64,000 bases of DNA. It comes from DTU015 sp964406505. Lineage in GTDB: Bacteria; Bacillota; Sulfobacillia; Fermentithermobacillales; Fermentithermobacillaceae. The notes beneath the pieces were generated by a model. That model had not been told where the DNA came from and searched no databases. It saw nothing but the letters and a program-made list of their open reading frames with translations. This document shows positions 17,877-26,304 of this stretch, piece by piece. Position 1 is the stretch's first letter. Each line of letters begins with the position of its first letter. Location of the stretch: NCBI GenBank assembly GCA_964406505.1, contig CAYORX010000001.1, positions 1 to 64,000 on the forward strand, given 5' to 3'. The position numbers and the translations under genes are program-made.

Positions 17877-17948
17877 ACAACGGGGCTATATGGCGTTTGA
17901 CAAGCCATGTTTAACATGGGGCATCTGCAAAAAGCCAAGCCCCGTTGT
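17877..17948 (+). promoter_or_regulatory. Long inverted-repeat structure between receptor and permease genes
   Basis: An 11-base perfect inverted repeat (ACAACGGGGCT at 17877-17887 and AGCCCCGTTGT at 17938-17948) encloses about 50 bases that contain a further hairpin (CCATGT/ACATGG at 17905-17919). The second arm is followed by TTTGT and then, shortly after, the ribosome site of the permease. It would act as a partial terminator or RNA-stabilising element, giving more receptor than transporter. Confidence 0.6.
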
Positions 17949-17974
17949 TTTGTCATAAAAGGAGGGGTAGGCAA

Positions 17975-18994
17975 GTGTTTATCACTTGGCTAAAAAAACT
18001 TGGCACCTATTTACTTGTTCTTTTGGGGCTATCTGTTCTGATTTTCGTTATTTCTAGGGTTGCGCCGGGAGATCCCGCTCGTATTGCACTTGGCCCTAGG
18101 GCGCCAGAATCTGTGGTTCAGGCTTTAAGAGAAAAAATGAACCTTGACAAGCCTTATGTTATACAGTACTTCTTGTGGCTTAAGGATGCGGTTCAGCTTG
18201 ATTTAGGCGATTCGCTGCAGTCGCGCAGACCGGTTATTCAAGATATTAAGGACTCTTTGCCAGCCACCATGGAGATAGTGATAATTGCAGCGATTTGGAT
18301 GGTAGTCTGCGGGTTATTGCTTGGAATATTAGCTGCAAAATTCACAGGTACGTGGCTAGATGGTGTAATCAGAGTATTTTCGTATTTGGGTGTTGTGGCA
18401 CCTGCTTTTGTTTGGTCTATAATTTTAATGCTATTGTTTGCATATGTATTACCTATTTTCCCGTCTTCTGGGCGTATAAGCCTTGCTATGGCGCCGCCGA
18501 AGAACGTTACCGGTATGTACACTGTAGATTATTTGCTTGCAGGTAATTTTGCAGGTTTTAAAGATGCAATCATGCATTTAATCCTACCAGCCATAGGTTT
18601 GACATTCGGGGGTATAGCCCAATCAGCACGTATCACTCGGGGCACTATGGTTGAAAATAGTTTGAAAGACTATATTTTAGCTCAAAGAGCATATGGCATA
18701 CCTGAGCGCGAAATGTTGTTTAAATACTGGCTTAAACCGTCTCTGATCCCCACGGTGTCTGTAACATCTTTAGATATTGCGTCCATATTTGGAGGAGCCT
18801 TTTTGGTGGAACAACTATACAATTACCCCGGATTGGCTCGTTATGGCATGCAGGCCGTGCTTAACAAAGATCTTAATGCAATAGCCGGCGTAGCTATGGT
18901 TCTTGGATGTGTGTTTATGGTTGTCAATATTCTCATAGATATAATAGTTGCAAAATTAGATCCACGAGTGCGTATGTTGGGAGGGGAAAACTAA
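17975..18994 (+). CDS. Peptide-type ABC permease, DppB/OppB-like, second operon
   Basis: Membrane subunit of 339 residues with six spans and the OppB-type motif VISRVAPGDPARIALGP. GTG 17975 is the start: AGGAGG lies nine bases before it, while the upstream TTG at 17945 falls inside the hairpin arm. The EAA-type loop is YILAQRAYGIPEREMLFKYWLKP. Its stop overlaps the ATG of the following permease (TAATG), so translation is coupled. Confidence 0.92.
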   Translation: MFITWLKKLGTYLLVLLGLSVLIFVISRVAPGDPARIALGPRAPESVVQALREKMNLDKPYVIQYFLWLKDAVQLDLGDSLQSRRPVIQDIKDSLPATMEIVIIAAIWMVVCGLLLGILAAKFTGTWLDGVIRVFSYLGVVAPAFVWSIILMLLFAYVLPIFPSSGRISLAMAPPKNVTGMYTVDYLLAGNFAGFKDAIMHLILPAIGLTFGGIAQSARITRGTMVENSLKDYILAQRAYGIPEREMLFKYWLKPSLIPTVSVTSLDIASIFGGAFLVEQLYNYPGLARYGMQAVLNKDLNAIAGVAMVLGCVFMVVNILIDIIVAKLDPRVRMLGGEN

Positions 18995-19896
18995 TGAAAA
19001 ACCTACTTGACAACACTTTGGATCGTAAATTTGATGCAAAGAGAGATAAATTTATTGAGTTTAAAAGGGCCTGGTATAAGTTTTCACTTAACAAAACGTC
19101 CGTAATCGGACTTGTAATCGTCGGATTGGTAGCCATTTGTGCAATTTTTCAACCTTGGTTAGCTCCTTATCCCGGCCATGCAGGCGAATTTGTTGATTTT
19201 TCCAATGTAAACCGGCCCCCGTGTCATGAACATTTATGTGGTACTGATGGAGTGGGTCGGGATATATTAAGCCGCATAATGTATGGCTTTAGAGGAGCGT
19301 TTACTTTGGGCCTTGGCTGTTTAACTTTAGTTGTTCCGTTCGGTGTTTTTATGGGTTTGGTGGCTGGTTATCATAAAGGCACATGGATTTCTACATTTAT
19401 TATGCGTGTAACTGATGTGTTTTTGTCTATTCCTCCACTTATAATGGCGCTTAGCATATGCGCTATTTTAAGACCTACACTTTTCAATTCGCTTTTAGCA
19501 GTAAGTGTTTCTTGGTGGACATGGTATTGCCGGCTAGTTTACGGCATGACAACGTCATTACGTAATGAGATGTACGTTAAGTCTGCCGAACTTATAGGGG
19601 CCAGCAAGGCTCATATTCTGTTCAAGGAGATCCTACCAAATTGCTTTGGCGCAGTGTTTACCAAGATGACGCTAGATATGGGGTGGATTATTTTAACAGG
19701 TGCTTCACTTGGTTTTGTTGGAATGGGTGAACAACCGCCAATTCCGTCACTTGGCACTATGGTGGCTGACGGTGCCAAATACATTCCCGGCCAGTGGTGG
19801 ATTTCTATTTGCCCCGCTATTGCCATCATGGTTATTGTCTTAGGCTTCAATCTGCTTGGGGACGGGGTCAAAGACATGCTTTCAAGTGAGGAGTGA
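18994..19896 (+). CDS. Peptide-type ABC permease, DppC/OppC-like, second operon
   Basis: Second membrane subunit, 300 residues. It has the charged N-tail, the GTDGVGRDILSRIMYG motif, six spans and an EAA loop at YVKSAELIGASKAHILFKEILPN. The start ATG 18994 overlaps the previous stop and is preceded by GGGAGGGG. The stop overlaps the start region of the ATPase gene. Confidence 0.92.
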   Translation: MKNLLDNTLDRKFDAKRDKFIEFKRAWYKFSLNKTSVIGLVIVGLVAICAIFQPWLAPYPGHAGEFVDFSNVNRPPCHEHLCGTDGVGRDILSRIMYGFRGAFTLGLGCLTLVVPFGVFMGLVAGYHKGTWISTFIMRVTDVFLSIPPLIMALSICAILRPTLFNSLLAVSVSWWTWYCRLVYGMTTSLRNEMYVKSAELIGASKAHILFKEILPNCFGAVFTKMTLDMGWIILTGASLGFVGMGEQPPIPSLGTMVADGAKYIPGQWWISICPAIAIMVIVLGFNLLGDGVKDMLSSEE

Positions 19897-20891
19897 TGGA
19901 ATTGAAGCAGAACATAGTTGATATAAAAGATTTATATGTCCAGTATCGGACTTTTGGTGGGCAGGTCAAAGTGCTAAATGGAGTAAACCTGTCGGTTGAA
20001 AAGAGCGAGAAAGTTAGTATAGTTGGTGAAACGGGCTGCGGAAAAACAACTACTGTCAAATCGATTTTGCGTATTTTGCCGCGCCAGGCAAGTATACCCA
20101 GAGGGCAAATTATGTTTAAAGATTTGGACGTACTTAAAATGGGTTTTAGCGAGATTAACAAATTAAGAAGTTCGGGGGCCTCTATGATCTTTCAAGATCC
20201 TACCATGTCGCTGAACCCTGTATTTACAATTGGCGAGCAAATGGAGGCTGTGATTCGCTATTCCGGTCAGCCTGGAGTGGAGCAAAAATCAGTGCGTTAT
20301 GAGTTAGCGGTGAAAGCATTAGAGGAGACTGCCATGCCTGACCCAAAGCGCATACTAGAAAGTTACCCTTTTCAACTCAGCGGAGGTATGCGCCAACGTG
20401 TTTCTATCGCTATGTCATTGGCCACGCCTAGAGATTTGGTTATAGCCGACGAGCCTACTACCAATCTTGATGTTACTATTCAAGATCAAGTACTGAAGAT
20501 CCTCAAAGAAAGAGTAGAAGCCAAAGGAAGTTCTCTTATATTGATAACTCATTCTTTCGGTGTGGCAAGAGAAACGACTGATAGGATTTATGTTATGTAT
20601 GCAGGTAATATGGTAGAAACAGCACCTACCAAAGAACTTTTTCGAAAACAACTTCACCCTTATTCTAGGGCTTTGATGTCGTGCATACCCCGACTCTCAG
20701 GTGGTGGTATAGCAGAAGGAATACCCGGTAGATTGCCTAATTATCAAAACCCGCCGAAGGGCTGTCGTTTTGCCCCCAGGTGCTCTCAGGCCATGCCTAA
20801 GTGTTATGAAGAAAAACCTGAGGCTGTAGATGTTGGGAATCGGCATCAGGTTGCTTGTTTTTTATACGGCGAAGAGGGGGGTAAAAATTGA
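19896..20891 (+). CDS. Peptide-type ABC ATPase, DppD/OppD-like, second operon
   Basis: Cytoplasmic ATPase of 331 residues: Walker A GETGCGKT, Q-loop FQDPTMSLNP, signature LSGGMRQRV, Walker B VIADEPTTNLD, switch His in LITHSFG, and a C-terminal cysteine-containing extension. Two starts are possible: ATG 19896 overlaps the previous TGA but has AGGAG only two bases away, while TTG 19902 has AGGAG at the ideal eight bases. The latter may be the true start. Adjacent genes overlap on both sides. Confidence 0.92.
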   Translation: MELKQNIVDIKDLYVQYRTFGGQVKVLNGVNLSVEKSEKVSIVGETGCGKTTTVKSILRILPRQASIPRGQIMFKDLDVLKMGFSEINKLRSSGASMIFQDPTMSLNPVFTIGEQMEAVIRYSGQPGVEQKSVRYELAVKALEETAMPDPKRILESYPFQLSGGMRQRVSIAMSLATPRDLVIADEPTTNLDVTIQDQVLKILKERVEAKGSSLILITHSFGVARETTDRIYVMYAGNMVETAPTKELFRKQLHPYSRALMSCIPRLSGGGIAEGIPGRLPNYQNPPKGCRFAPRCSQAMPKCYEEKPEAVDVGNRHQVACFLYGEEGGKN

Positions 20892-21859
20892 TGGCACGAA
20901 CTATTTTAGAAGTAAAAGGGTTGAAAAAATATTTTCCGATCACTACGGGTGAACAAAAAGGCAAGGCGGTTAAAGCAATAGATGGAATAGATTTTTTTAT
21001 CAGAGAGGGAGAGACTCTTGGACTTGTGGGTGAATCAGGTTCAGGTAAAAGCACCACTGCTTACTGCGTAATAGGCATGTATAATATTACTAGTGGGAAA
21101 ATGGTTTTTAAAGACCAAGATATTAGCGTTAATACACGCCAACGCCCGTTATCGATCAAGAAAGATATAGGAATGGTGTTTCAGGACCCGGGTACTACTC
21201 TTAATCCCCAACGTTCAGTGAAGCAAATATTGTCTTTACCCCTTTCAGTTCACGCCATGTTAGACAAAAGAAACTCAGAAACTCAGTTGTTACAGCTTTT
21301 AGAAGAAGTAGAGTTGCCACGCGAATATCTATTTAGTTATCCGTCGTCATTAGGCGGCGGCGAGCGACAAATGCTAGCCATAGCAAGAGCGCTTTCCACA
21401 GATCCTTCGATGATGATTCTCGATGAACCTACATCGGCGCTAGACGTTTCAATACAAGCAAAAATTATTAATATGTTGCTCAGATTACAAAAGGAACGCA
21501 ACCTTGCGTATTTGTTTATCACGCACGATTTAAGTTTAATGCGTAATCTAGCCACTCGTATAGCGATTATGTATTTAGGTAAGATAGCCGAAATTGCGCC
21601 TACTAAGACATTTTTTTCTGCTCCAAAACATCCATACACTCAAATGCTTTTATCTGCAATACCAGTTATGACTGAAGCAGAAGAAGAACTTAAACCTAAA
21701 AGGATTGTATCTAAAGGAGAGATACCTAGCCCGGTAAATGTACCCCCCGGATGTAGTTTCAATACTAGGTGCCCGTTTGCTATGGATCGTTGTTTTGAAG
21801 ATGATCCTCAAATGCGAGAAATTGAGTCAGACCATTGGGTTCGATGTCATCTTTTATGA
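20891..21859 (+). CDS. Peptide-type ABC ATPase, DppF/OppF-like, second operon
   Basis: Second ATPase, 322 residues, with Walker A GESGSGKS, Q-loop FQDPGTTLNPQ, a modified signature LGGGERQML instead of LSGGxRQR, Walker B MILDEPTSALD and switch His in FITHDLS. The Ser-to-Gly change at the second signature position is unusual; in a heterodimeric pair it could make one ATP site less active. The start ATG 20891 overlaps the preceding TGA and follows a GAGGGGGG site. The gene continues, after about 50 bases, into four hydrolase-type genes. Confidence 0.92.
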   Translation: MARTILEVKGLKKYFPITTGEQKGKAVKAIDGIDFFIREGETLGLVGESGSGKSTTAYCVIGMYNITSGKMVFKDQDISVNTRQRPLSIKKDIGMVFQDPGTTLNPQRSVKQILSLPLSVHAMLDKRNSETQLLQLLEEVELPREYLFSYPSSLGGGERQMLAIARALSTDPSMMILDEPTSALDVSIQAKIINMLLRLQKERNLAYLFITHDLSLMRNLATRIAIMYLGKIAEIAPTKTFFSAPKHPYTQMLLSAIPVMTEAEEELKPKRIVSKGEIPSPVNVPPGCSFNTRCPFAMDRCFEDDPQMREIESDHWVRCHLL

Positions 21860-21908
21860 GCAGACCAAATTCTTAAGTGATAAATGCAGTAAGGTAGGGA
21901 GGATGCAT

Positions 21909-23042
21909 ATGTTAGCAGTACAGTTACGTGATCTTACTGATATTGAAGATTTTGCTAGGGGGGCCACTTTTTTTGGTACTGGCGGCGGAGGTAGTGCTGA
22001 TAGCGGCGTGGCAGCTCTTGAAGAGCAGCTAAATGCTCATCGTAACATAGGTTGGGTTGATGTGGATGACGTGGACGATCATTGTTTTACAGCAAGCGCA
22101 TTTGGTATGGGTTCAATCGCACCTAAGACGGAAGAAACTTACAAAGAAATCAAAAGTTTTGGCTTAAAAGAACAGAGATATCCTAGGCGAAGTCAACTTT
22201 TAGTTAAGGCTCTTGGTCATCTTGAAAGATATATCGGAAAGAAAATCGACGTGCTTGTTCCGGGTGAGATAGGAGGGGGTAATTCATCTACTTTGATTGC
22301 AGCGGCTGCGGAATCAGGTCGCTTAGTAATTGATGGGGACTATGCAGGTCGGGCAGTCCCATCTATTTTTCAGACAGGACCATATATAACTCAAAAACCT
22401 TTAATGCCCATAGCTTCGGTTGACCAGTGGGACAATGTGTGTTTTATTGAACAAGCATCTAACTGGCGTATGGCTGAACGTATAGGTAAGCACTTGAGTA
22501 TCGCCGGATTTTTAGGTTGTGGACTTGCGGCTTTTCCCATGTTAGGCGCAGATATGAAACAAGCGGTGTTTCGCAACACTATGACTGAAAGTTTAAAAGT
22601 GGGTAGGCTTATCCGGGAAACGCGTAAGAAATGTAAAGACCCTGTGGCTACCGTTGTTGAAAAACTTGGTGGTTGGGTACTCTGCCGGGGAACTGTTTCT
22701 GAAAAGAAATGGTGGGATCGAAATGGATACTATTGGGGACATCATGTGTTTATAGGAACCGGAAAATACAGCAGTATCGAGCTTAAAGTGTTTTTTCAAA
22801 ACGAAAACCATATTTGTTGGCGTAATGGAGAATTATTGGCAACCAGCCCCGATTTGATAATAACTGTAGATGATCAAACTTGTGAGCCAATGACCAACAC
22901 CTCGATAGAAAAAGGGATGCGGTTAGCGGTTATTGGGCTTAAAGCTCGATCTATGTCCCGTTCGCCCCGTGGTATCGAAGCTCTGGGTCCCCGTAATTTC
23001 GGATTAGATTTTGATTATATTCCTATCGAACAGAACATGTAA
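21909..23042 (+). CDS. DUF917 family protein
   Basis: A 377-residue protein of the DUF917 family, whose members often lie next to hydantoinase, amidohydrolase or transporter genes. A glycine-rich loop FFGTGGGGSADSG near residue 25 and the PGEIGGGNSS segment are the recognisable parts; the reaction is not established. ATG 21909 is chosen because GGAGG ends six bases before it; the in-frame ATG at 21903 abuts the site. It starts the catabolic half of the second transport operon. Confidence 0.85.
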   Translation: MLAVQLRDLTDIEDFARGATFFGTGGGGSADSGVAALEEQLNAHRNIGWVDVDDVDDHCFTASAFGMGSIAPKTEETYKEIKSFGLKEQRYPRRSQLLVKALGHLERYIGKKIDVLVPGEIGGGNSSTLIAAAAESGRLVIDGDYAGRAVPSIFQTGPYITQKPLMPIASVDQWDNVCFIEQASNWRMAERIGKHLSIAGFLGCGLAAFPMLGADMKQAVFRNTMTESLKVGRLIRETRKKCKDPVATVVEKLGGWVLCRGTVSEKKWWDRNGYYWGHHVFIGTGKYSSIELKVFFQNENHICWRNGELLATSPDLIITVDDQTCEPMTNTSIEKGMRLAVIGLKARSMSRSPRGIEALGPRNFGLDFDYIPIEQNM

Positions 23043-23069
23043 CAACCAAATGAAAACGGAGGTTAAATC

Positions 23070-23873
23070 ATGGGTGTATTGCGGGTCGCATCGGTACAAT
23101 TTCCAATAGTAGACAATGATTATTTAGGTAACATGGCGCGGGCGGAAAAAATGGTTAAACAGGTTATGAAAGAAAAAGATGTTGATCTGTTGCTTTTCCC
23201 CGAACTATGTATTGAAGGTGTTGACAAGCCTTCGTTCGAAAAGCTTTTAACAATTGACCAAATCGAAAAGATACACAGTTTTTGGATCAAGATGGCTAAA
23301 ATGAGCGGTATTCATATTCTTCCCGGTCGCATAGCCCGTCGAAATGGTACTTGGTTCAATCTTGCAAGCTGTTATGATCCAGAGGGAAATGTTATAGCCG
23401 AATATGCCAAAACTCATTTGTTCAATCAAGAGAGAGGTTTTTTCAAACCCGGAGACAAGAAAGTAATTTTTAATATACGAGATTTTTCAATAGGAATTAT
23501 GATTTGCGCGGATCTAGGATTTCCCGAGTTTAGTCGTACCATGGCTATTGAAGGTGTTGATGTCTTGGCGGTACCCAGTTGCTGGGCTTATCCCCATGAT
23601 TTGTTGTGGATCCTTTGCAATCAACTTAGGGCTGCCGAAAATGGTTGCTATTTAGTGTCTTGTAATCGATTTGACAAGGAGATAAATGGTCGCATTGCTC
23701 TTGGGCATTCTATGGTAACAAGCCCACGAGGTGAGATTATCGCTAACTTGGGAGTTCAAGAAGAAGGATACTTCATAGCAGACTTGCACAAAAGCGAAGT
23801 TGAATTGGAGCGAGGGGTAGTTAAGTGGTTAGAGTGGCTTAGACCTGAATTGTATGATACCCGTGAGGTGTAG
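23070..23873 (+). CDS. Carbon-nitrogen hydrolase (nitrilase superfamily amidase)
   Basis: A 267-residue cytosolic hydrolase with the complete catalytic triad of the superfamily: Glu45 in FPELCIEG, Lys114 in YAKTHLFNQ and nucleophile Cys146 in GIMICADLGFPE. The motif spacing fits aliphatic amidases, N-carbamoyl amino acid hydrolases or omega-amidases rather than nitrile hydrolysis. A CGGAGG site lies before the ATG. In the operon it sits between the DUF917 gene and the M20 deacylase, so a likely job is release of ammonia or a carbamoyl group from an imported amide. Confidence 0.92.
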   Translation: MGVLRVASVQFPIVDNDYLGNMARAEKMVKQVMKEKDVDLLLFPELCIEGVDKPSFEKLLTIDQIEKIHSFWIKMAKMSGIHILPGRIARRNGTWFNLASCYDPEGNVIAEYAKTHLFNQERGFFKPGDKKVIFNIRDFSIGIMICADLGFPEFSRTMAIEGVDVLAVPSCWAYPHDLLWILCNQLRAAENGCYLVSCNRFDKEINGRIALGHSMVTSPRGEIIANLGVQEEGYFIADLHKSEVELERGVVKWLEWLRPELYDTREV

Positions 23874-23920
23874 ATTTAGTGGGATTGGGCATGAACGATT
23901 AATCATTAAAGGTGATAGAT

Positions 23921-25078
23921 GTGACGGTCAAAGATAATTTGCGAAACAAAATCGTAGCGGCTATTGATAACGCCCAACAAGAACTTTTTGCAATCTCAGA
24001 TGATATTTTCAACTATTCGGAAGTTGCGTTTGAAGAGGTACGTTCTTCTGCAAGATTAAGAACTTTCCTTAATAAACGGGGGTTTAAGATTTCAGATGTT
24101 AGTGGTTTACCCACAGCATTTGTGGCTGAAATTGGCAGGGGATCCCCCGTAATTGCATTTATGGCAGAGTACGATGCGCTCCCTGAAATAGGTCATGCTT
24201 GTGGTCATAATATTATTGCTGCTGCGGCCGTCGGTGCCGGTTTAGGTGTTAGCGAAATATTAGGCAATATGCAAGGAACTATAAAAGTGATTGGGACACC
24301 CGCTGAGGAAGGCGGGGGCGGTAAAATTATCATGGTAGATAAAGGAGTATTTGATAATGTAGATGCTGCTATGATAGTGCATCCTGCTTGGGCATATATG
24401 TCTAGTGATGTTTCTTATGCTGTTCAGACCATCGATGTTGAGTTTGTAGGGAGAGCAGCTCATGCAGCATCTGGGCCAGAGCATGGAATAAATGCTCTTT
24501 CTGCGGCTGTAGAATTGCTTGTAAGCATAAATGCCTTTAGGGAACATATGACAGATGAAGGCCGTATTCATGCTATTATTACTCACGGAGGCGATGCGGT
24601 TAATGTAATTCCCGAACGAAGTGAATTAAAGATATCTGTCAGGGGTACAACCACGGGATATATGAATGAACTCATGGACCAAGTGCAACGACGGATTAAG
24701 GGTGCTGCCATATCTACCGGCTGCGAATATAACATTAAGCAACAGGGGCTGATATGTAGGGAGATTAATGTCAACAAGGAATTGTCGGAATTATTTGATA
24801 AAAACTTCAGAGCATTAAATGTAACCGTAGCACCAAGAGGTGATATTAAAGGTTCCACAGATGTGGGTAACGTAAGCCACGTTGTACCTACTATTCAAGG
24901 ATATGTGGGTATTGGAGCTGATGTTTGTCATACCATAGAATTTCGAGAAGCTAGTATATCGCCTCAAGGTTATGAAGCTGTGTTGAACGGTGCCAAAGTA
25001 ATGGCGCTTACTGCTGCAGATATTCTTTTTGAACAAGATGTGTTACATAGGATTCGAACAAGTTTTGAGTGTAAGTGA
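23921..25078 (+). CDS. M20-family amidohydrolase (AbgB/aminoacylase-like)
   Basis: A 385-residue metallo-hydrolase, most like the ACY1L2/p-aminobenzoyl-glutamate hydrolase branch of the M20 family. Metal-site motifs are MAEYDALPEIGHACGHN, GTPAEEGGGGK and MIVHP, and the dimerisation domain falls in the middle of the chain. It would hydrolyse an N-acyl or amide bond of an imported substrate in the cytoplasm. GTG 23921 is preferred because AAAGGTGA lies six bases upstream; an in-frame GTG at 23912 overlaps that site. Confidence 0.9.
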   Translation: MTVKDNLRNKIVAAIDNAQQELFAISDDIFNYSEVAFEEVRSSARLRTFLNKRGFKISDVSGLPTAFVAEIGRGSPVIAFMAEYDALPEIGHACGHNIIAAAAVGAGLGVSEILGNMQGTIKVIGTPAEEGGGGKIIMVDKGVFDNVDAAMIVHPAWAYMSSDVSYAVQTIDVEFVGRAAHAASGPEHGINALSAAVELLVSINAFREHMTDEGRIHAIITHGGDAVNVIPERSELKISVRGTTTGYMNELMDQVQRRIKGAAISTGCEYNIKQQGLICREINVNKELSELFDKNFRALNVTVAPRGDIKGSTDVGNVSHVVPTIQGYVGIGADVCHTIEFREASISPQGYEAVLNGAKVMALTAADILFEQDVLHRIRTSFECK

Positions 25079-25148
25079 CTATGACAAATTATTAGGAAAA
25101 TCTCAGCCAGTTCGAGTTTGTACGGCTAAAAGTATTGAGGGTGAAAAC

Positions 25149-26096
25149 ATGAGTTTCAATGCTACTTTAAAGGCGATAGATTTATTGGATAGCGCTTATG
25201 TAGATGGTGAGCAGGTAGTGAATTATGTCCAGTCTTTAGGGGATATTCAAACACATATCGTGAAAGTCAAAGGTGAACAAGGACATACAGATTTTATACA
25301 AATGGTTATTAAAGGTACAAAAGGTAAACTAGCGGGCGGTAATGCACCTACCTTGGGAATCATCGGGAGATTAGGAGGCATAGGCGCTCGGCCTGAAATG
25401 ATAGGCATTGTTTCAGATGGGGATGGTGCGGTAACTGCAGTTGCATGTGCCATTAAATTGTCTGTTATGGCGGGGCGGGGCGATAGGTTGCCCGGTGACG
25501 TAGTAGTGTCCACGCATATTTGTCCCGATGCCCCTACAGCGCCTCATGATCCCGTACCATTTATGGGTTCTCCCGTTGGTATCGAAGTTATGAATAAATA
25601 TGAAGTTACTGACGATATGGATGCAATATTATCCATCGATACGACCAAAGGAAACCGTGTGATAAATCATAAGGGATTTGCGATATCGCCCACAGTTAAG
25701 GAAGGCTACATACTTAAAACGAGCGAAGACTTACTTGATATAATGACTTTTACCACGGGTAAGCTACCTGTCGTGTTTCCCATTACGACACAAGATATTA
25801 CCCCTTACGGGAATGGCATTTATCATTTAAATAGTATTCTTCAACCGTGTACGGTAACTTCCGCGCCAGTTGTAGGAGTGGCCATAACTACGGAAAGTGC
25901 TGTGCCAGGTTGTGGTACAGGGGCTAGTCATGTAGTTGATATTGAGCAGGCAGTTCGGTTTAGCTTAGAAGTTGCAAAAAACTTTGGGGCAAGTAAGTGC
26001 AAGTTTTATGACGAAGTTGAATTTCAAAAATTGATTAGGCTTTACGGATCGTTAAATGTGTTACAAACCTTAGGAAGTAAAACTAAAGGCAAGTAG
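25149..26096 (+). CDS. DUF1177 family protein
   Basis: A 315-residue protein matching, by recall, the DUF1177 family, which is found beside peptide-type ABC transporters and DUF917 genes. Recognisable phrases are TLGIIGRLGGIGARPEMIG, THICPDAPTAPHDPVPFMGSPV and DAILSIDTTKGN. The conserved His and Asp residues in the second phrase suggest a metal-dependent enzyme, which is an inference. ATG 25149 follows GAGGGTG; a longer frame from about 25029 would overlap the M20 gene and has no site. It is the last gene before a strong terminator. Confidence 0.85.
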   Translation: MSFNATLKAIDLLDSAYVDGEQVVNYVQSLGDIQTHIVKVKGEQGHTDFIQMVIKGTKGKLAGGNAPTLGIIGRLGGIGARPEMIGIVSDGDGAVTAVACAIKLSVMAGRGDRLPGDVVVSTHICPDAPTAPHDPVPFMGSPVGIEVMNKYEVTDDMDAILSIDTTKGNRVINHKGFAISPTVKEGYILKTSEDLLDIMTFTTGKLPVVFPITTQDITPYGNGIYHLNSILQPCTVTSAPVVGVAITTESAVPGCGTGASHVVDIEQAVRFSLEVAKNFGASKCKFYDEVEFQKLIRLYGSLNVLQTLGSKTKGK

Positions 26097-26121
26097 ATTC
26101 AATATTTAATAAATAGAGTTT

Positions 26122-26161
26122 AAACCGCCCTAACCTATAATATGGTACTGGGCGGTTTTTT
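26122..26161 (+). terminator. Intrinsic terminator of the second transport/catabolic operon
   Basis: AAACCGCCC at 26122-26130 and GGGCGGTTT at 26150-26158 form a 9-base GC-rich stem with a 19-base loop, followed by a T-run to 26161. This is a textbook Rho-independent terminator and fixes the end of the operon that began at the receptor gene 16187. Confidence 0.9.
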
Positions 26162-26304
26162 GCGAAGTTAAGTGGGTTTACCACCTAATCTGTGTTATTC
26201 TAATGTGATGGTACTATTTTATCGCCACACAATATTGATTAGGCGGATATGCAGGGGAAAGGTTAAACTTTGGGGTGTTTGTCAAAGAGGAAAAAGGAAA
26301 TGAA

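Noticed and set aside
10255..21859. The two peptide transport operons as a recent tandem duplication
   Set aside because: The paired proteins share only family motifs, with different N-termini and signature variations, so the duplication is not recent.
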